DNA of 64,000 nt from Amycolatopsis solani (GTDB taxonomy: Bacteria > Actinomycetota > Actinomycetes > Mycobacteriales > Pseudonocardiaceae), in contig NZ_JAWQJT010000002.1 of NCBI RefSeq assembly GCF_033441515.1, forward strand, positions 2,232,001 to 2,296,000. Reading direction: 5' to 3'. Under the pieces are notes generated by a model that was not told the DNA's origin, did not search any database, and saw nothing but the letters and a program-made list of their open reading frames with translations. The position numbers and the translations under genes are program-made. This document shows positions 17,289-24,583 of this stretch, piece after piece (the stretch's first letter is position 1; every line of letters begins with the position of its first letter).

Positions 17289-18451
17289 GCGACCACCGCC
17301 GGACGGTCCACAGTGAACTCTTCGACCGGCATCGACGGCGCCGCCCCGGTGAGCAGTTCCCGCAGCAGCCGCGCGGTGCCGACGCTGAGGCCGATCCCCG
17401 CGCCTTCGTGCCCGGTCGCGTGCCAGAGGTTCCCGAGCCGCGGATCCTCGCCCAGCACCGGGAGGTGATCGTCCACATAGGGCCGGAAGCCGCCGTAGGC
17501 CCGCATCACCGCCGCGTCGGCGAGGGCGGGGAACAGCCGGACGGCCTTGGCCGCGATGGCGCCCAGCACCTCCGGCCGGATCGCGTCGTCGAACCCCACC
17601 CGGCGCCGCGACGAGCCGATCAGCACGGTGCCGCCGCGCGTCGACTCGACCACCGCGGACGTCTGCAGGTCACCACTGCCGGTCCCGACCGCTCCGACGT
17701 AGTCGGCGTCGTAGACCTTGTGCCGCACCACGCCGGGCATCGGGGTGGTCACCAGCACTTCCCCGCGGCGGGGCCGGACGGCGATCGGGGCACCGAGGCG
17801 CGCCGAGACTTCGCCGGCCCAGGGACCCGCCGCGTTCACGACGACGTCCGCGTCGAGGACTTCGCCGGCTACGCGGACCCCGGTGAGCCGGCCGCCTTCG
17901 ACGCGGGCCCCGGTCACCTCGGTGTCCGCGCGCAGCCGGGCGCCGTGGGCGAGCGCGGACCCGAGCAGCGCGAGCGCCGCGCCGGCCGGCTGCACCTGGG
18001 CGTCCTCGGGGTAGTGGACGGCGGCGGTCACCTCGCGGGTCAGCGCGGGTTCGGCCTCGGCGACGTCGGCCGCGGAGAGCGGTTCGGTGCGCACCCCGGC
18101 GGCGGCCTGCGTCCCGGCGAACGCGGTCAGCGCGCGGGCGCCGGCCTCGGTGGTGGCGACGACGATGCCGCCCTTGGCGTCGAACTCCGCCGCGGACGCC
18201 GCCCGCGGGTCTTCCCCGGCGATTTCGGCGATCAGCCGCGGCCACAACCGGTTCGACAGTCGCGCCAGCGCGAGTTCCGCGCCGGGTCCCTTGTCCGAGA
18301 CGAGGAGGTTGCCTTCCCCGTGGGAGGTGGTGCCGCCCGCGGGCCGGCCGCGGTCGACGACGAGGACGTCGAAGCCGGCCAGGCGGAGTTCCCTGGCGCA
18401 GGCCGCGCCGACGATCCCGGCGCCGATCACCACCACCCGCGTTCGGTTCAT
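17285..18451 (-). CDS. D-hydroxyproline dehydrogenase, catalytic FAD subunit (DadA/HcnC-like)
   Basis: 388 aa DAO/GlcD-fold oxidase. FAD motif VVVIGAGIVGAACARELRLAG (residues 6-26), TTSHGEGNLLVSDKGPG, and the C-terminal VDDHLPVLGEDPRLGNLWHATGHEGAGIGLS where DadA-type enzymes close the FAD site. It should oxidise cis-4-hydroxy-D-proline to 1-pyrroline-4-hydroxy-2-carboxylate. It is the first gene of the operon; its promoter region (18452-18511) carries an 18-bp palindrome also found near the regulator start. Confidence 0.87.
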   Translation of the reverse strand: MNRTRVVVIGAGIVGAACARELRLAGFDVLVVDRGRPAGGTTSHGEGNLLVSDKGPGAELALARLSNRLWPRLIAEIAGEDPRAASAAEFDAKGGIVVATTEAGARALTAFAGTQAAAGVRTEPLSAADVAEAEPALTREVTAAVHYPEDAQVQPAGAALALLGSALAHGARLRADTEVTGARVEGGRLTGVRVAGEVLDADVVVNAAGPWAGEVSARLGAPIAVRPRRGEVLVTTPMPGVVRHKVYDADYVGAVGTGSGDLQTSAVVESTRGGTVLIGSSRRRVGFDDAIRPEVLGAIAAKAVRLFPALADAAVMRAYGGFRPYVDDHLPVLGEDPRLGNLWHATGHEGAGIGLSVGTARLLRELLTGAAPSMPVEEFTVDRPAVVA

Positions 18452-18462
18452 CGACCCTCCAG

Positions 18463-18480
18463 CGTTCGGTATAGCGAACG
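18463..18480. promoter_or_regulatory. Operator palindrome upstream of hydroxyproline operon
   Basis: CGTTCG-GTATAG-CGAACG, perfect 6-bp arms and a TATA core (16 of 18 positions symmetric), in the 60-bp gap between the dehydrogenase operon start and the stop of the XRE-cupin gene. A related sequence recurs at 19105. Probably the site of the XRE regulator. Confidence 0.65.
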
Positions 18481-18511
18481 ATCGGAGCGTAAGTCCGCCG
18501 CGAGCGGAGTG

Positions 18512-19123
18512 TCAATCCTGCAGCACGGGGTGCGGCCGGCCGTCGAGCCGCTCGTCCGCGCGGTACTGCAGGAGCAGCACCGAATGCACCGGCGCCGCGA
18601 GCGCGGTGTAGCTGTGCGGCTCGCGGGCGTCGAACGCCACGTAGTCGCCCGGCCCGAGCTCGACGACCCGCCCGGAGACCTCGACCCGCAGCTCACCGGT
18701 CTGCACGACGGTGTGCTCGACGCCGACGTGCCCCTGCGAGCGCTGCGGCGCGTCACCCCGCACGACCTGGTCGTAGACCTCGAAGACGCTGTTGTCGGCC
18801 TCGATCCGGCGCAGCGGCCGCAGGTCGACGCCCTCCCCGCGGAGCACCTCGACGTCGGCCGCCCGCACGACGGTCAGCCCGCCGCGCGGCCGGTGGTCGA
18901 GCAGGTCGGAGATCGCCACCTCGAGGGCGCGGGACAGGCTGAAGACGGTCTCGATGGTCGGGTTGCCGGTGCCCGCTTCGAGCTGCGAGAGCGTCGCCTT
19001 GCCGATCCCGGACCGCCGCGCCAGCTCCGACAGCGACAGCTCGCGCGCCGCCCGCGCGGCACGCAGGTTGACCGCCAGCATGTCGCGGATCGACGGGTCG
19101 CCGCCGTTCGGTAAAGCGTCCAC
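18512..19123 (-). CDS. XRE-cupin transcriptional regulator of hydroxyproline operon
   Basis: 203 aa. N-terminal HTH_3 at about residues 17-72 (LRAARAARELSLSELARRSGIGKATLSQLEAG) and a C-terminal cupin (VVELGPGDYVAFDAREPHSYTAL) as in the SutR/PuuR-type one-component regulators. GTG 19123 is preceded by GGAGGGCGGGG; ATG 19081 is an alternative. Same strand as and 60 nt upstream of the hydroxyproline dehydrogenase operon, with operator-like repeats at both its own start and the operon promoter. It probably senses hydroxyproline or an intermediate through the cupin (inference). Confidence 0.85.
   Translation of the reverse strand: MDALPNGGDPSIRDMLAVNLRAARAARELSLSELARRSGIGKATLSQLEAGTGNPTIETVFSLSRALEVAISDLLDHRPRGGLTVVRAADVEVLRGEGVDLRPLRRIEADNSVFEVYDQVVRGDAPQRSQGHVGVEHTVVQTGELRVEVSGRVVELGPGDYVAFDAREPHSYTALAAPVHSVLLLQYRADERLDGRPHPVLQD
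19105..19120. promoter_or_regulatory. Second operator-like site at the XRE-cupin gene start
   Basis: CGTTCGGTAAAGCGTC, 13 of 16 positions identical to the left 16 bp of the palindrome at 18463, but with the right arm decayed. It lies inside the first codons of the regulator. A further CGTTCGGTTCG occurs at 19138. Possible autoregulation. Confidence 0.4.
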
Positions 19124-19159
19124 GCGCCCCGCCCTCCGTTCGGTTCGCCGATCGGGCCA

Positions 19160-20005
19160 GCGTCATGATGCCACGCGCCACCTTCAAGGCGGTGGACACC
19201 GGCGCCGCGACGGGCGCGCCACGGAAACCGGCGCCGCCGCACCGGCCTTGCGCTGCCCGCTCGACCACCTGGTGCGGTCGGCGTCTTCGCGGTGACAGCC
19301 GGCCGCTACGCCCACCGAACCGGGCGCCCAGCTGCGGGAAGACGCACCGGCGGGGTATCAAGCCGCTGCTCGACATCGGCGCCGTGGGTTGGGCGCGCCC
19401 AACCCGCGTTCGCGGACCTGCTCGGGCCGATCACCACCGGCGAACCCGCTTACGAACGCCGTTGCGGCCGGGGTTCTGGGCAGACATCGAAGCCGAACCG
19501 GCGTTGCGGCGCCGGCGCTTCCAGGTGCGGGGCTACGCAGATCGCCGAGCGCTTCGATCGGAGCCGGTTCCCGCGCATCCTCGACGTCGACGGCGGGGCG
19601 GGCGTCGTGCTCGAAGCGGGCCTGCGGGCGCACACAGGAGCCGCGGCGAGGTGTTTGACCTGGCGCCGCAGTTTCTTCGACCCGCTGCCCACCGGCGCGG
19701 ACGCCTACCTGCTGTCGGACATCCTGCACGACTGGGACGACGACCACGCCCGCCGCATCCTCGACGGCTGCCGCCGCGCCGCCACCCCGGGCGCCACCGT
19801 GGTGGTCGTCGAGCCGGTGCGCGACCAGGGCGCGGACACGACGATCGACCTGTTCATGCTGATGTGCTTCGGCGGTCGCGAACGGACCGTCGAAGAACTC
19901 ACCGCTTTGGCTGACGGAAGCGGTCTGACCCTGCGCGCCGCAAGCCCGGTGGCGGACGGGCGGACGGCGCTGGAACTCGTGCCGTCCGATGGGGACGCTC
20001 GCTGA
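19160..20005 (+). pseudogene. Decayed O-methyltransferase gene (acetylserotonin/antibiotic O-MT family)
   Basis: Pieces of one SAM-dependent O-methyltransferase appear in order but in alternating frames: ATETGA...PLDHLV, VGVFAVTAGRY, GAQLREDAPAG, IKPLLDIGAVG, AFADLLGPITTGEPAYERR, FWADIEAEPALR, FPRILDVDGGAGVVLEAGLRAH, GEVFDLA, then one long intact piece from SFFDPLPTGADAYLLSDILHDWDDDHARRIL to the stop at 20005. At least six frame changes and several short deletions are needed. The SAM motif LDVDGGAG has lost a canonical Gly. The last 110 residues remain open, so a short protein could be made, but without the SAM site it should be inactive. Homologues are normally about 330-350 aa. Confidence 0.85.
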
Positions 20006-20019
20006 ACGTCCCCATCGGA
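19985..20019. terminator. Hairpin terminator at end of methyltransferase pseudogene
   Basis: 13-bp perfect stem (19985-19997 with 20007-20019, TCCGATGGGGACG) spanning the pseudogene stop codon; it also closes the convergent DUF1540 gene at 20027. Confidence 0.75.
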
Positions 20020-20026
20020 GGGTCCG

Positions 20027-20323
20027 CTACCGGTCGTAGGTCAGGCAGTTCGCCGCGTGCCCGCCGTCGCCGGGGCCGACGCGGACGCTGGGCGCGGTGC
20101 ACTCCAGCGCCGAGTTGTGACGGCAGTCCGCGCGGGAACACGCGCCGACCTGCGCCACGACGCGGTCCAGTCCGCCCTTCGTGTTCAGCGGGACGAACGT
20201 GCCGCAGTCGGCGGACCCGTTGTCACCGCCGACGGTGATGGCGAAGGCGTGGCAGCCGTCGTGGTTGTAGGAACACCCACTGACGGTGCACTCGTGCACG
20301 GCGGGCATTTCGGTGGTGGTCAT
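20027..20323 (-). CDS. DUF1540 domain protein, two Cys4 repeats
   Basis: 98 aa, ATG 20323. Two tandem DUF1540-like modules, each with four Cys: C12, C17, C24, C40 and C62, C67, C75, C93 (pattern CxVxxCxYN..CxAxxIxV...C). The spacing implies metal binding, probably zinc, in two small knuckles. The function of the family is unknown. Free-standing gene between two hairpins. No signal peptide. Confidence 0.85.
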   Translation of the reverse strand: MTTTEMPAVHECTVSGCSYNHDGCHAFAITVGGDNGSADCGTFVPLNTKGGLDRVVAQVGACSRADCRHNSALECTAPSVRVGPGDGGHAANCLTYDR

Positions 20324-20333
20324 GCGAGCTCCT

Positions 20334-20408
20334 GGTTCCGTGGTGGGAAAACAGTCGGTCCCCCGACGCTCCCACCCGGAACCGGGCCCCGCAATTCGCG
20401 AGGCCCGG
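20334..20408. terminator. Two consecutive hairpins after the phospholipase gene
   Basis: First hairpin GGTTCCG-t-GGTGGGA pairing with TCCCACC-CGGAACC (20334-20383). The second, CCGGGCC with GGCCCGG (20382-20408), shares two bases, so the two may be alternative folds. They lie between the stop of the minus-strand phospholipase gene and the start of the DUF1540 gene; most simply a terminator of the former. Confidence 0.55.
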
Positions 20409-20428
20409 CAGTACCCGGTCGGGGAAGC

Positions 20429-22441
20429 TCAGTTCGTCAGGATCGCCGGGTCGCTCGTGCTCGGGCGGCCCGTCTCGACGTGGCCCGCCAGGCGGCGCAG
20501 GAACTTCGGATCGCGGTCCGACGTCACCGAGACGTCATACCAGTTGTTGCTGCGCCGGATCCCGATCTCCTCGACGACCTTCGCACCCGGCCGCACCGTG
20601 CGCGTCACCGCGTGGTGGCCATAGGCGTCCTTCACCGTCAGCCGCACCGGGGTGGGGCCCGGGTTGGTCAGGACCAGCGAAAGGCCGCCGTCGCCGCAGC
20701 GGACCGCGACCTCCGGGCCCGGGGCCGTGCCACGGTACTCGCGGACGAAGCCGCTCGGTCCGTACGCCGTGTAGTCGTACGCGCCGCTGGCCGGCAGCGT
20801 CGCCGTGAGGGACCGGCCCGCGCCCGCCGTGTACGTCCTCGGCTCGCCCGACGGGGAGACGACGTAGAACGCCGCGCCCGCGCGGCCGTGGTTGGTGAAC
20901 GTCACCGCCAGGCCCCCGCCGGTCAGGTGGGCGTCGGCCGACAGGTCGTACGGCAGGGGCCGGGCCGGGCGCAGGCCGCGTTCCTGCTTCGGCAGCACGT
21001 TCTTCGCCGGGACGGCGGGGACGTAGTCCGGGTGGCGGTCGCGGTCCGGCGGCTCGTAGCCCGCGGTGTCCGGCAGGGCCGGGACGCGCACGTCGGTGCG
21101 AGAGAAGTCGAACGCCGACGTCAGGTCACCGCACACCGAGCGCCGCCAGGCCGAGATGTTCGGCTCGTGCACGCCGAAGCGCTGTTCGATGAACCGGATG
21201 ATCGACGTGTGGTCGAACGTCTCCGAGCACACGTAGCCGCCCTTGCTCCACGGCGACACCACGAGCATCGGCACGCGCTGGCCGAGCCCGTAGGGGCCGG
21301 CCGGGTTCGACGCCGAGCCGGCGTAGATCTCCCCCGTGGTGTCCACAGTGGACTGCCCGGCCGTCGCGTACGGCGGGACGACGTGGTCGAAGAAGCCGTC
21401 GTTCTCGTCGTAGGTGATGAGCAGCGCGGTCTTGCTCCACACCTCCGGGTTCGCGGTCAGCGCGTCGAGCACCTGCGCGATGTACCAGGCGCCGTAGTTG
21501 ACCGGCCAGTTCGGGTGCTCGCAGAACGCCTCCGGCGCGGTGATCCACGAAACCTGCGGCAGTTTCCCGGCCTTGACGTCGGCGCGCAGCCGGTCGAAGT
21601 ACCCCTCGCCCGCCTTCGCGTTCGTGCCGGTGCGCGCCTTTTCGTAGAGCGCGTCGCCGGGCTTCGCGTCGCGGTAGGAGTTGAAGTACAGCAACGAGTT
21701 GTCGCCGTAGTTGCCGCGGTAGGCGTCGTCGATCCAGCCCCAGCCGCCGGCAGCGTCGAGGCCGTCGCCGATGTCCTGGTAGATCTTCCACGACACCCCG
21801 GCCTTCTCCAGCCGCTCGGGGTAGGTCGTCCAGGAGTAGCCCTTTTCGTCGTTGCCGAGGACCGGGCCGCCGCCGGCGCCGTCGTTGCCCGTGTACCCCG
21901 TCCACATGTAGTAGCGGTTCGGGTCGGTCGAGCCCATGAACGAGCAGTGGTAGGCGTCGCAGATCGTGAATGCGTCGGCCAGCGCGTAGTGGAACGGGAT
22001 GTCCTCACGCGTCAGGTACGCCATCGTGGTCGACCCCTTCGCGGGCACCCACTTGTCGTACTTGCCGCCGTTCCACGCCGCGTGCGTGTCCTTCCAGCCG
22101 TGCGGGAGGTCCTGGATGAACTGCAGGCCGAGGTTGTCCGCTTCGGGGCGGAACGGGTAGATGTCGCGCGTGCCGTCCGACTGCGCCCAGACGGACTTGC
22201 CGTTCGCCAGGGTCGCCGGCCGCGGGTCGCCGTAGCCGCGCACGCCGCGCAGCGTGCCGAAGTAGTGGTCGAACGACCGGTTCTCCTGCATCAGGACCAC
22301 GATGTGCTCGACGTCCCGCAGCGTCCCGCTGTGCCGGTAAGCGGGGATCTCCGCCGCGCGGGCGATGCTGGTGGAAAGAGCGGAAAGGGCAGCCGTGCCG
22401 CCGGCCAGCTGCAGGAAACGCCGACGATTGACGTCCGTCAT
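20429..22441 (-). CDS. plcC: Phosphocholine-preferring phospholipase C, Tat-secreted
   Basis: 670 aa. The N-terminus is a Tat signal (NRRRFLQLAGG, then a hydrophobic stretch, cleavage near ARA-AEIPAY). Metal and catalytic motifs of the phosphoesterase (PLC/AcpA) family: VVLMQENRSFDHYFGTLRGVRGYGDPR (about residues 47-73), DAYHCSFMGSTDPNRYYMWTG, and ITYDENDGFFDHVVPP. Two C-terminal DUF756-type beta domains follow (GGGLAVTFTNHGRAGAAFYV and GGLSLVLTNPGPTPVRLTV). The length is typical of bacterial PLC-H/PLC-N. It cleaves phosphatidylcholine/sphingomyelin head groups outside the cell, releasing phosphate-containing groups. A PHO-box-like triplet lies 70-100 bp upstream, so phosphate starvation control is likely. 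Confidence 0.92.
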   Translation of the reverse strand: MTDVNRRRFLQLAGGTAALSALSTSIARAAEIPAYRHSGTLRDVEHIVVLMQENRSFDHYFGTLRGVRGYGDPRPATLANGKSVWAQSDGTRDIYPFRPEADNLGLQFIQDLPHGWKDTHAAWNGGKYDKWVPAKGSTTMAYLTREDIPFHYALADAFTICDAYHCSFMGSTDPNRYYMWTGYTGNDGAGGGPVLGNDEKGYSWTTYPERLEKAGVSWKIYQDIGDGLDAAGGWGWIDDAYRGNYGDNSLLYFNSYRDAKPGDALYEKARTGTNAKAGEGYFDRLRADVKAGKLPQVSWITAPEAFCEHPNWPVNYGAWYIAQVLDALTANPEVWSKTALLITYDENDGFFDHVVPPYATAGQSTVDTTGEIYAGSASNPAGPYGLGQRVPMLVVSPWSKGGYVCSETFDHTSIIRFIEQRFGVHEPNISAWRRSVCGDLTSAFDFSRTDVRVPALPDTAGYEPPDRDRHPDYVPAVPAKNVLPKQERGLRPARPLPYDLSADAHLTGGGLAVTFTNHGRAGAAFYVVSPSGEPRTYTAGAGRSLTATLPASGAYDYTAYGPSGFVREYRGTAPGPEVAVRCGDGGLSLVLTNPGPTPVRLTVKDAYGHHAVTRTVRPGAKVVEEIGIRRSNNWYDVSVTSDRDPKFLRRLAGHVETGRPSTSDPAILTN

Positions 22442-22511
22442 GGGGACTCCGGGGGTGTCGTGGTGGAGAGCCGGGTCAGTATGGGTCGCTGATCGAGAAC
22501 CTGTGCCAGGA

Positions 22512-22544
22512 CAGAGGCTAACTCCGGTTGAAAGCCTGGTTAAC
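22512..22544 (-). promoter_or_regulatory. PHO-box-like triple 11-bp direct repeat upstream of phospholipase C
   Basis: On the minus strand, reading toward the gene: GTTAACCAGGC (22544-22534), TTTCAACCGGA (22533-22523), GTTAGCCTCTG (22522-22512). These are three contiguous 11-nt units resembling the actinobacterial PhoP direct repeat (GTTCACCCGGC-like): about 9, 8 and 5 matches of 11. PhoP control of a secreted phospholipase is well known in Streptomyces. Confidence 0.65.
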
Positions 22545-22567
22545 GAGCTGCTCTTCCCAGATACGGA

Positions 22568-22585
22568 AGTACGTACTAATGTACT
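22568..22585. promoter_or_regulatory. Inverted repeat at the MarR gene start
   Basis: AGTAC-N8-GTACT (with an extra nested GTAC), immediately before the MarR start; 18 bp is a usual MarR operator size. Probable autoregulation site that may also affect the divergent phospholipase gene. Confidence 0.5.
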
Positions 22586-22593
22586 GCTTCACT

Positions 22594-23142
22594 ATGAATG
22601 ACGTACCTGACTCCGCGTTCGACCGGGACGCGGACGGCCGCCTGTTCTCCCCCGAGGTCCGCGCGGCACTGGCCGGGTTCTCCGTCGACGGCGACACCGC
22701 AGCGCTGGAGGCGGCCGCCGCCGTCCGCTCGGCCGCGCGCGGCCTGGACCAGCTGCGTTCCCACGGCACCGGCAGCCGCGGCCTCAGCGCGGGCGCGCTC
22801 GACGTCCTCATCCGGCTCGCCGGGCGCGAAGCCGGCATCAACGTCAAGGACCTGGCTGCGTCCGCCGGGGTCAGTTCGCGCAACGTGACCGGCCTCGTCG
22901 ACACCCTGGAACGCGCGGGTCTCGCCGCGCGGGTCCCCGACACCCGCGACCGCCGGTCGGTGCTGGTCCGGATCACCCCGGACGGCCGGACCTGGCTCGA
23001 GGACTTCCGGCGCCCGTCCCAGGCGGCGATGGCCGCCGTGTTCCGCGGCTTCACCGCCGCGGAGACGACGACGCTGCGGCACCTGTGCCTGCGCCTCGTC
23101 GAGAACCAGCAGCACCTCGCCCGCTACCTGGAGGACAGATGA
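22594..23142 (+). CDS. MarR-family transcriptional regulator
   Basis: 182 aa from ATG 22594; in-frame ATG 22579 is an alternative that would overlap the operator-like repeat. Winged-helix region: LSAGALDVLIRLAGREAGINVKDLAASAGVSSRNVTGLVDTLERAGLAARVPDTRDRRSVLVRITPDGRTWL, with the conserved D-x-R wing. Its stop overlaps the start of the SnoaL-like gene (ATGA), so they are one operon. It probably controls itself and that gene; the ligand is unknown. Confidence 0.87.
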   Translation: MNDVPDSAFDRDADGRLFSPEVRAALAGFSVDGDTAALEAAAAVRSAARGLDQLRSHGTGSRGLSAGALDVLIRLAGREAGINVKDLAASAGVSSRNVTGLVDTLERAGLAARVPDTRDRRSVLVRITPDGRTWLEDFRRPSQAAMAAVFRGFTAAETTTLRHLCLRLVENQQHLARYLEDR

Positions 23143-23519
23143 CCGAAACCACCCGCGAGGCCGTGCGGGCCTACCACCGGGCCCGCTTCGACGGCGACGT
23201 GACCGCCGCGGCGGCCCGGCTCGCGGACACCTTTTCGTTCGAGAGCCCCCTGATCAGCTCCGGCGACGCCCGCGGCCACCTCGACGGCCTCGCGGCGTTC
23301 GTCCGGGTGGTGACCGGGGTCGAGCTGATCAGCGAGCTCTACGGCGAGGCGGAGGCCACGCTGGTCTACGACGTGCACACCGCGACCCCGGTGGGCGTCC
23401 AGCGCACGGCCGAGCACTTCCGGCTGCGCGACGGGAAGATCGAAGCGATCACGCTGATCTTCGACGCCACGCGCTGGCACCCGGTCATGGCCGCCGCGGC
23501 ACCTGGTGGTGCGCGATGA
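23139..23519 (+). CDS. SnoaL-like / NTF2-fold domain protein
   Basis: 126 aa, ATG 23139 overlapping the MarR stop. NTF2-like pattern: VRAYHRARFDGDVTAAAARLADTFSFESP, then the cone-forming strands ATLVYDVHTATPVGVQRTAEHFRLRDGKIEAITLIFD. Fold members are cyclases, isomerases or simple binding proteins. Coupling to a MarR regulator suggests turnover or binding of the MarR ligand. No specific activity is assigned. Confidence 0.8.
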   Translation: MTETTREAVRAYHRARFDGDVTAAAARLADTFSFESPLISSGDARGHLDGLAAFVRVVTGVELISELYGEAEATLVYDVHTATPVGVQRTAEHFRLRDGKIEAITLIFDATRWHPVMAAAAPGGAR

Positions 23520-23584
23520 GCCAGGCGCACCCGGGCTTGCTCCTGGCGGGGAGGCCCGCGCTCCCACCGCATTAGGCTGCGGGG

Positions 23585-24499
23585 ATGGAGCTACGCCAGC
23601 TTCGGTACTTCGTGGCCGTCGCCGCCGAACTGAACTTCGGCCGGGCCGCGGAGCGGCTGCACATCGCGGGCCCCTCGCTGTCCCAGCAGATCAAGGCGCT
23701 GGAGCGCGACCTGGGTGTCCGCCTCTTCGACCGCGACCGGCGCTCGGTGTCGCTCACCAGCTGCGGCGAAGCGCTGCTGCCCCGGATCCGCGCGCTGCTG
23801 GCGGAGGCGGACGACCTGCGCCGCTCGGCGGCGGGCTTCGCCGCGAGCGAACCGGTGCGGCTCGGGTACGTCAACTGGCGTCCCGCGGACCTGCTCGACC
23901 GCGTGGCGGGCGTGGCGCAGCTGCACGTCGACACGTGGGTGCTGCCCTCGCACGCCCAGCTGCGCCGGGTCGCCGACGGCAGCATCGACCTGGCCATCAG
24001 CTGGGCCCGCGCGGGCGACCTGGCCGAGCACGAGCTCGAAGGGCACCTGATCGGCGCGGACCGCCTGCACGCGATCGGCACCGGCACCGCCCCGGTCCGC
24101 GCGGCGGACACCGTCGTGCTGGTCGACGCCGACACCGCGAGCTGGGCCTCCTGGAACGGCTACGCCGAGGAGTTCGCCGCCGCCACCGGGGCGGAGGTCG
24201 TCCGCACCCAGGACGGCGGCGTCACCGGCCCGGCGTTCTTCGACCACGTCCGCAAGCTCGGCCGCCCGGTGCTGAACTCCCCGAAGGGCCAGACGACCCC
24301 GGTCCCGCCGGACCTCGCGCGACGCCCGGTCGTGGCCCCGGCCCCGTTCTGGACATGGTCACTCGTGTCCCGCCGGGACGAGCGCGGCGCGGCGGTCCGC
24401 GCCGTGATCGCCGCGCTCACCCGCGACGTCGGGTCGCTGGGCCTCGGCACCGGGAACGCCTGGCTCCCGTCGGACGACCCGCACGCCGTGCCGGGCTAG
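23585..24499 (+). CDS. LysR-family transcriptional regulator
   Basis: 304 aa. N-terminal LysR HTH: MELRQLRYFVAVAAELNFGRAAERLHIAGPSLSQQIKALERDLGVRLFDRD; the effector domain begins near residue 88. It is 65 nt downstream of the SnoaL-like gene on the same strand and convergent with the GH9 gene. No divergent partner gene, so the target is not obvious. No clear ribosome site beyond GCGGGG. Confidence 0.9.
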   Translation: MELRQLRYFVAVAAELNFGRAAERLHIAGPSLSQQIKALERDLGVRLFDRDRRSVSLTSCGEALLPRIRALLAEADDLRRSAAGFAASEPVRLGYVNWRPADLLDRVAGVAQLHVDTWVLPSHAQLRRVADGSIDLAISWARAGDLAEHELEGHLIGADRLHAIGTGTAPVRAADTVVLVDADTASWASWNGYAEEFAAATGAEVVRTQDGGVTGPAFFDHVRKLGRPVLNSPKGQTTPVPPDLARRPVVAPAPFWTWSLVSRRDERGAAVRAVIAALTRDVGSLGLGTGNAWLPSDDPHAVPG

Positions 24500-24583
24500 T
24501 CTCGCGCGTCCGTGGATGCGCACCGAACGCCACGTTGGGGCGCTCGGCCCGGGCGGCGACCGACTTGCGACGCGCGACGCTAG
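24495..24583. terminator. Long-loop inverted repeat between convergent LysR and GH9 genes
   Basis: GCTAG-tc-TCGCGCGTC (24495-24510) pairs with GACGCGCGA-c-GCTAGC (24569-24584). The roughly 58-nt loop contains a smaller AACG-cca-CGTT palindrome. Both stop codons lie inside the stem. Most likely a bidirectional terminator. Confidence 0.5.

Noticed and set aside
20057..22492. 811-codon plus-strand frame opposite phospholipase C
   Set aside because: Val/Arg-rich shadow; the minus strand carries a Tat signal and complete catalytic motifs.
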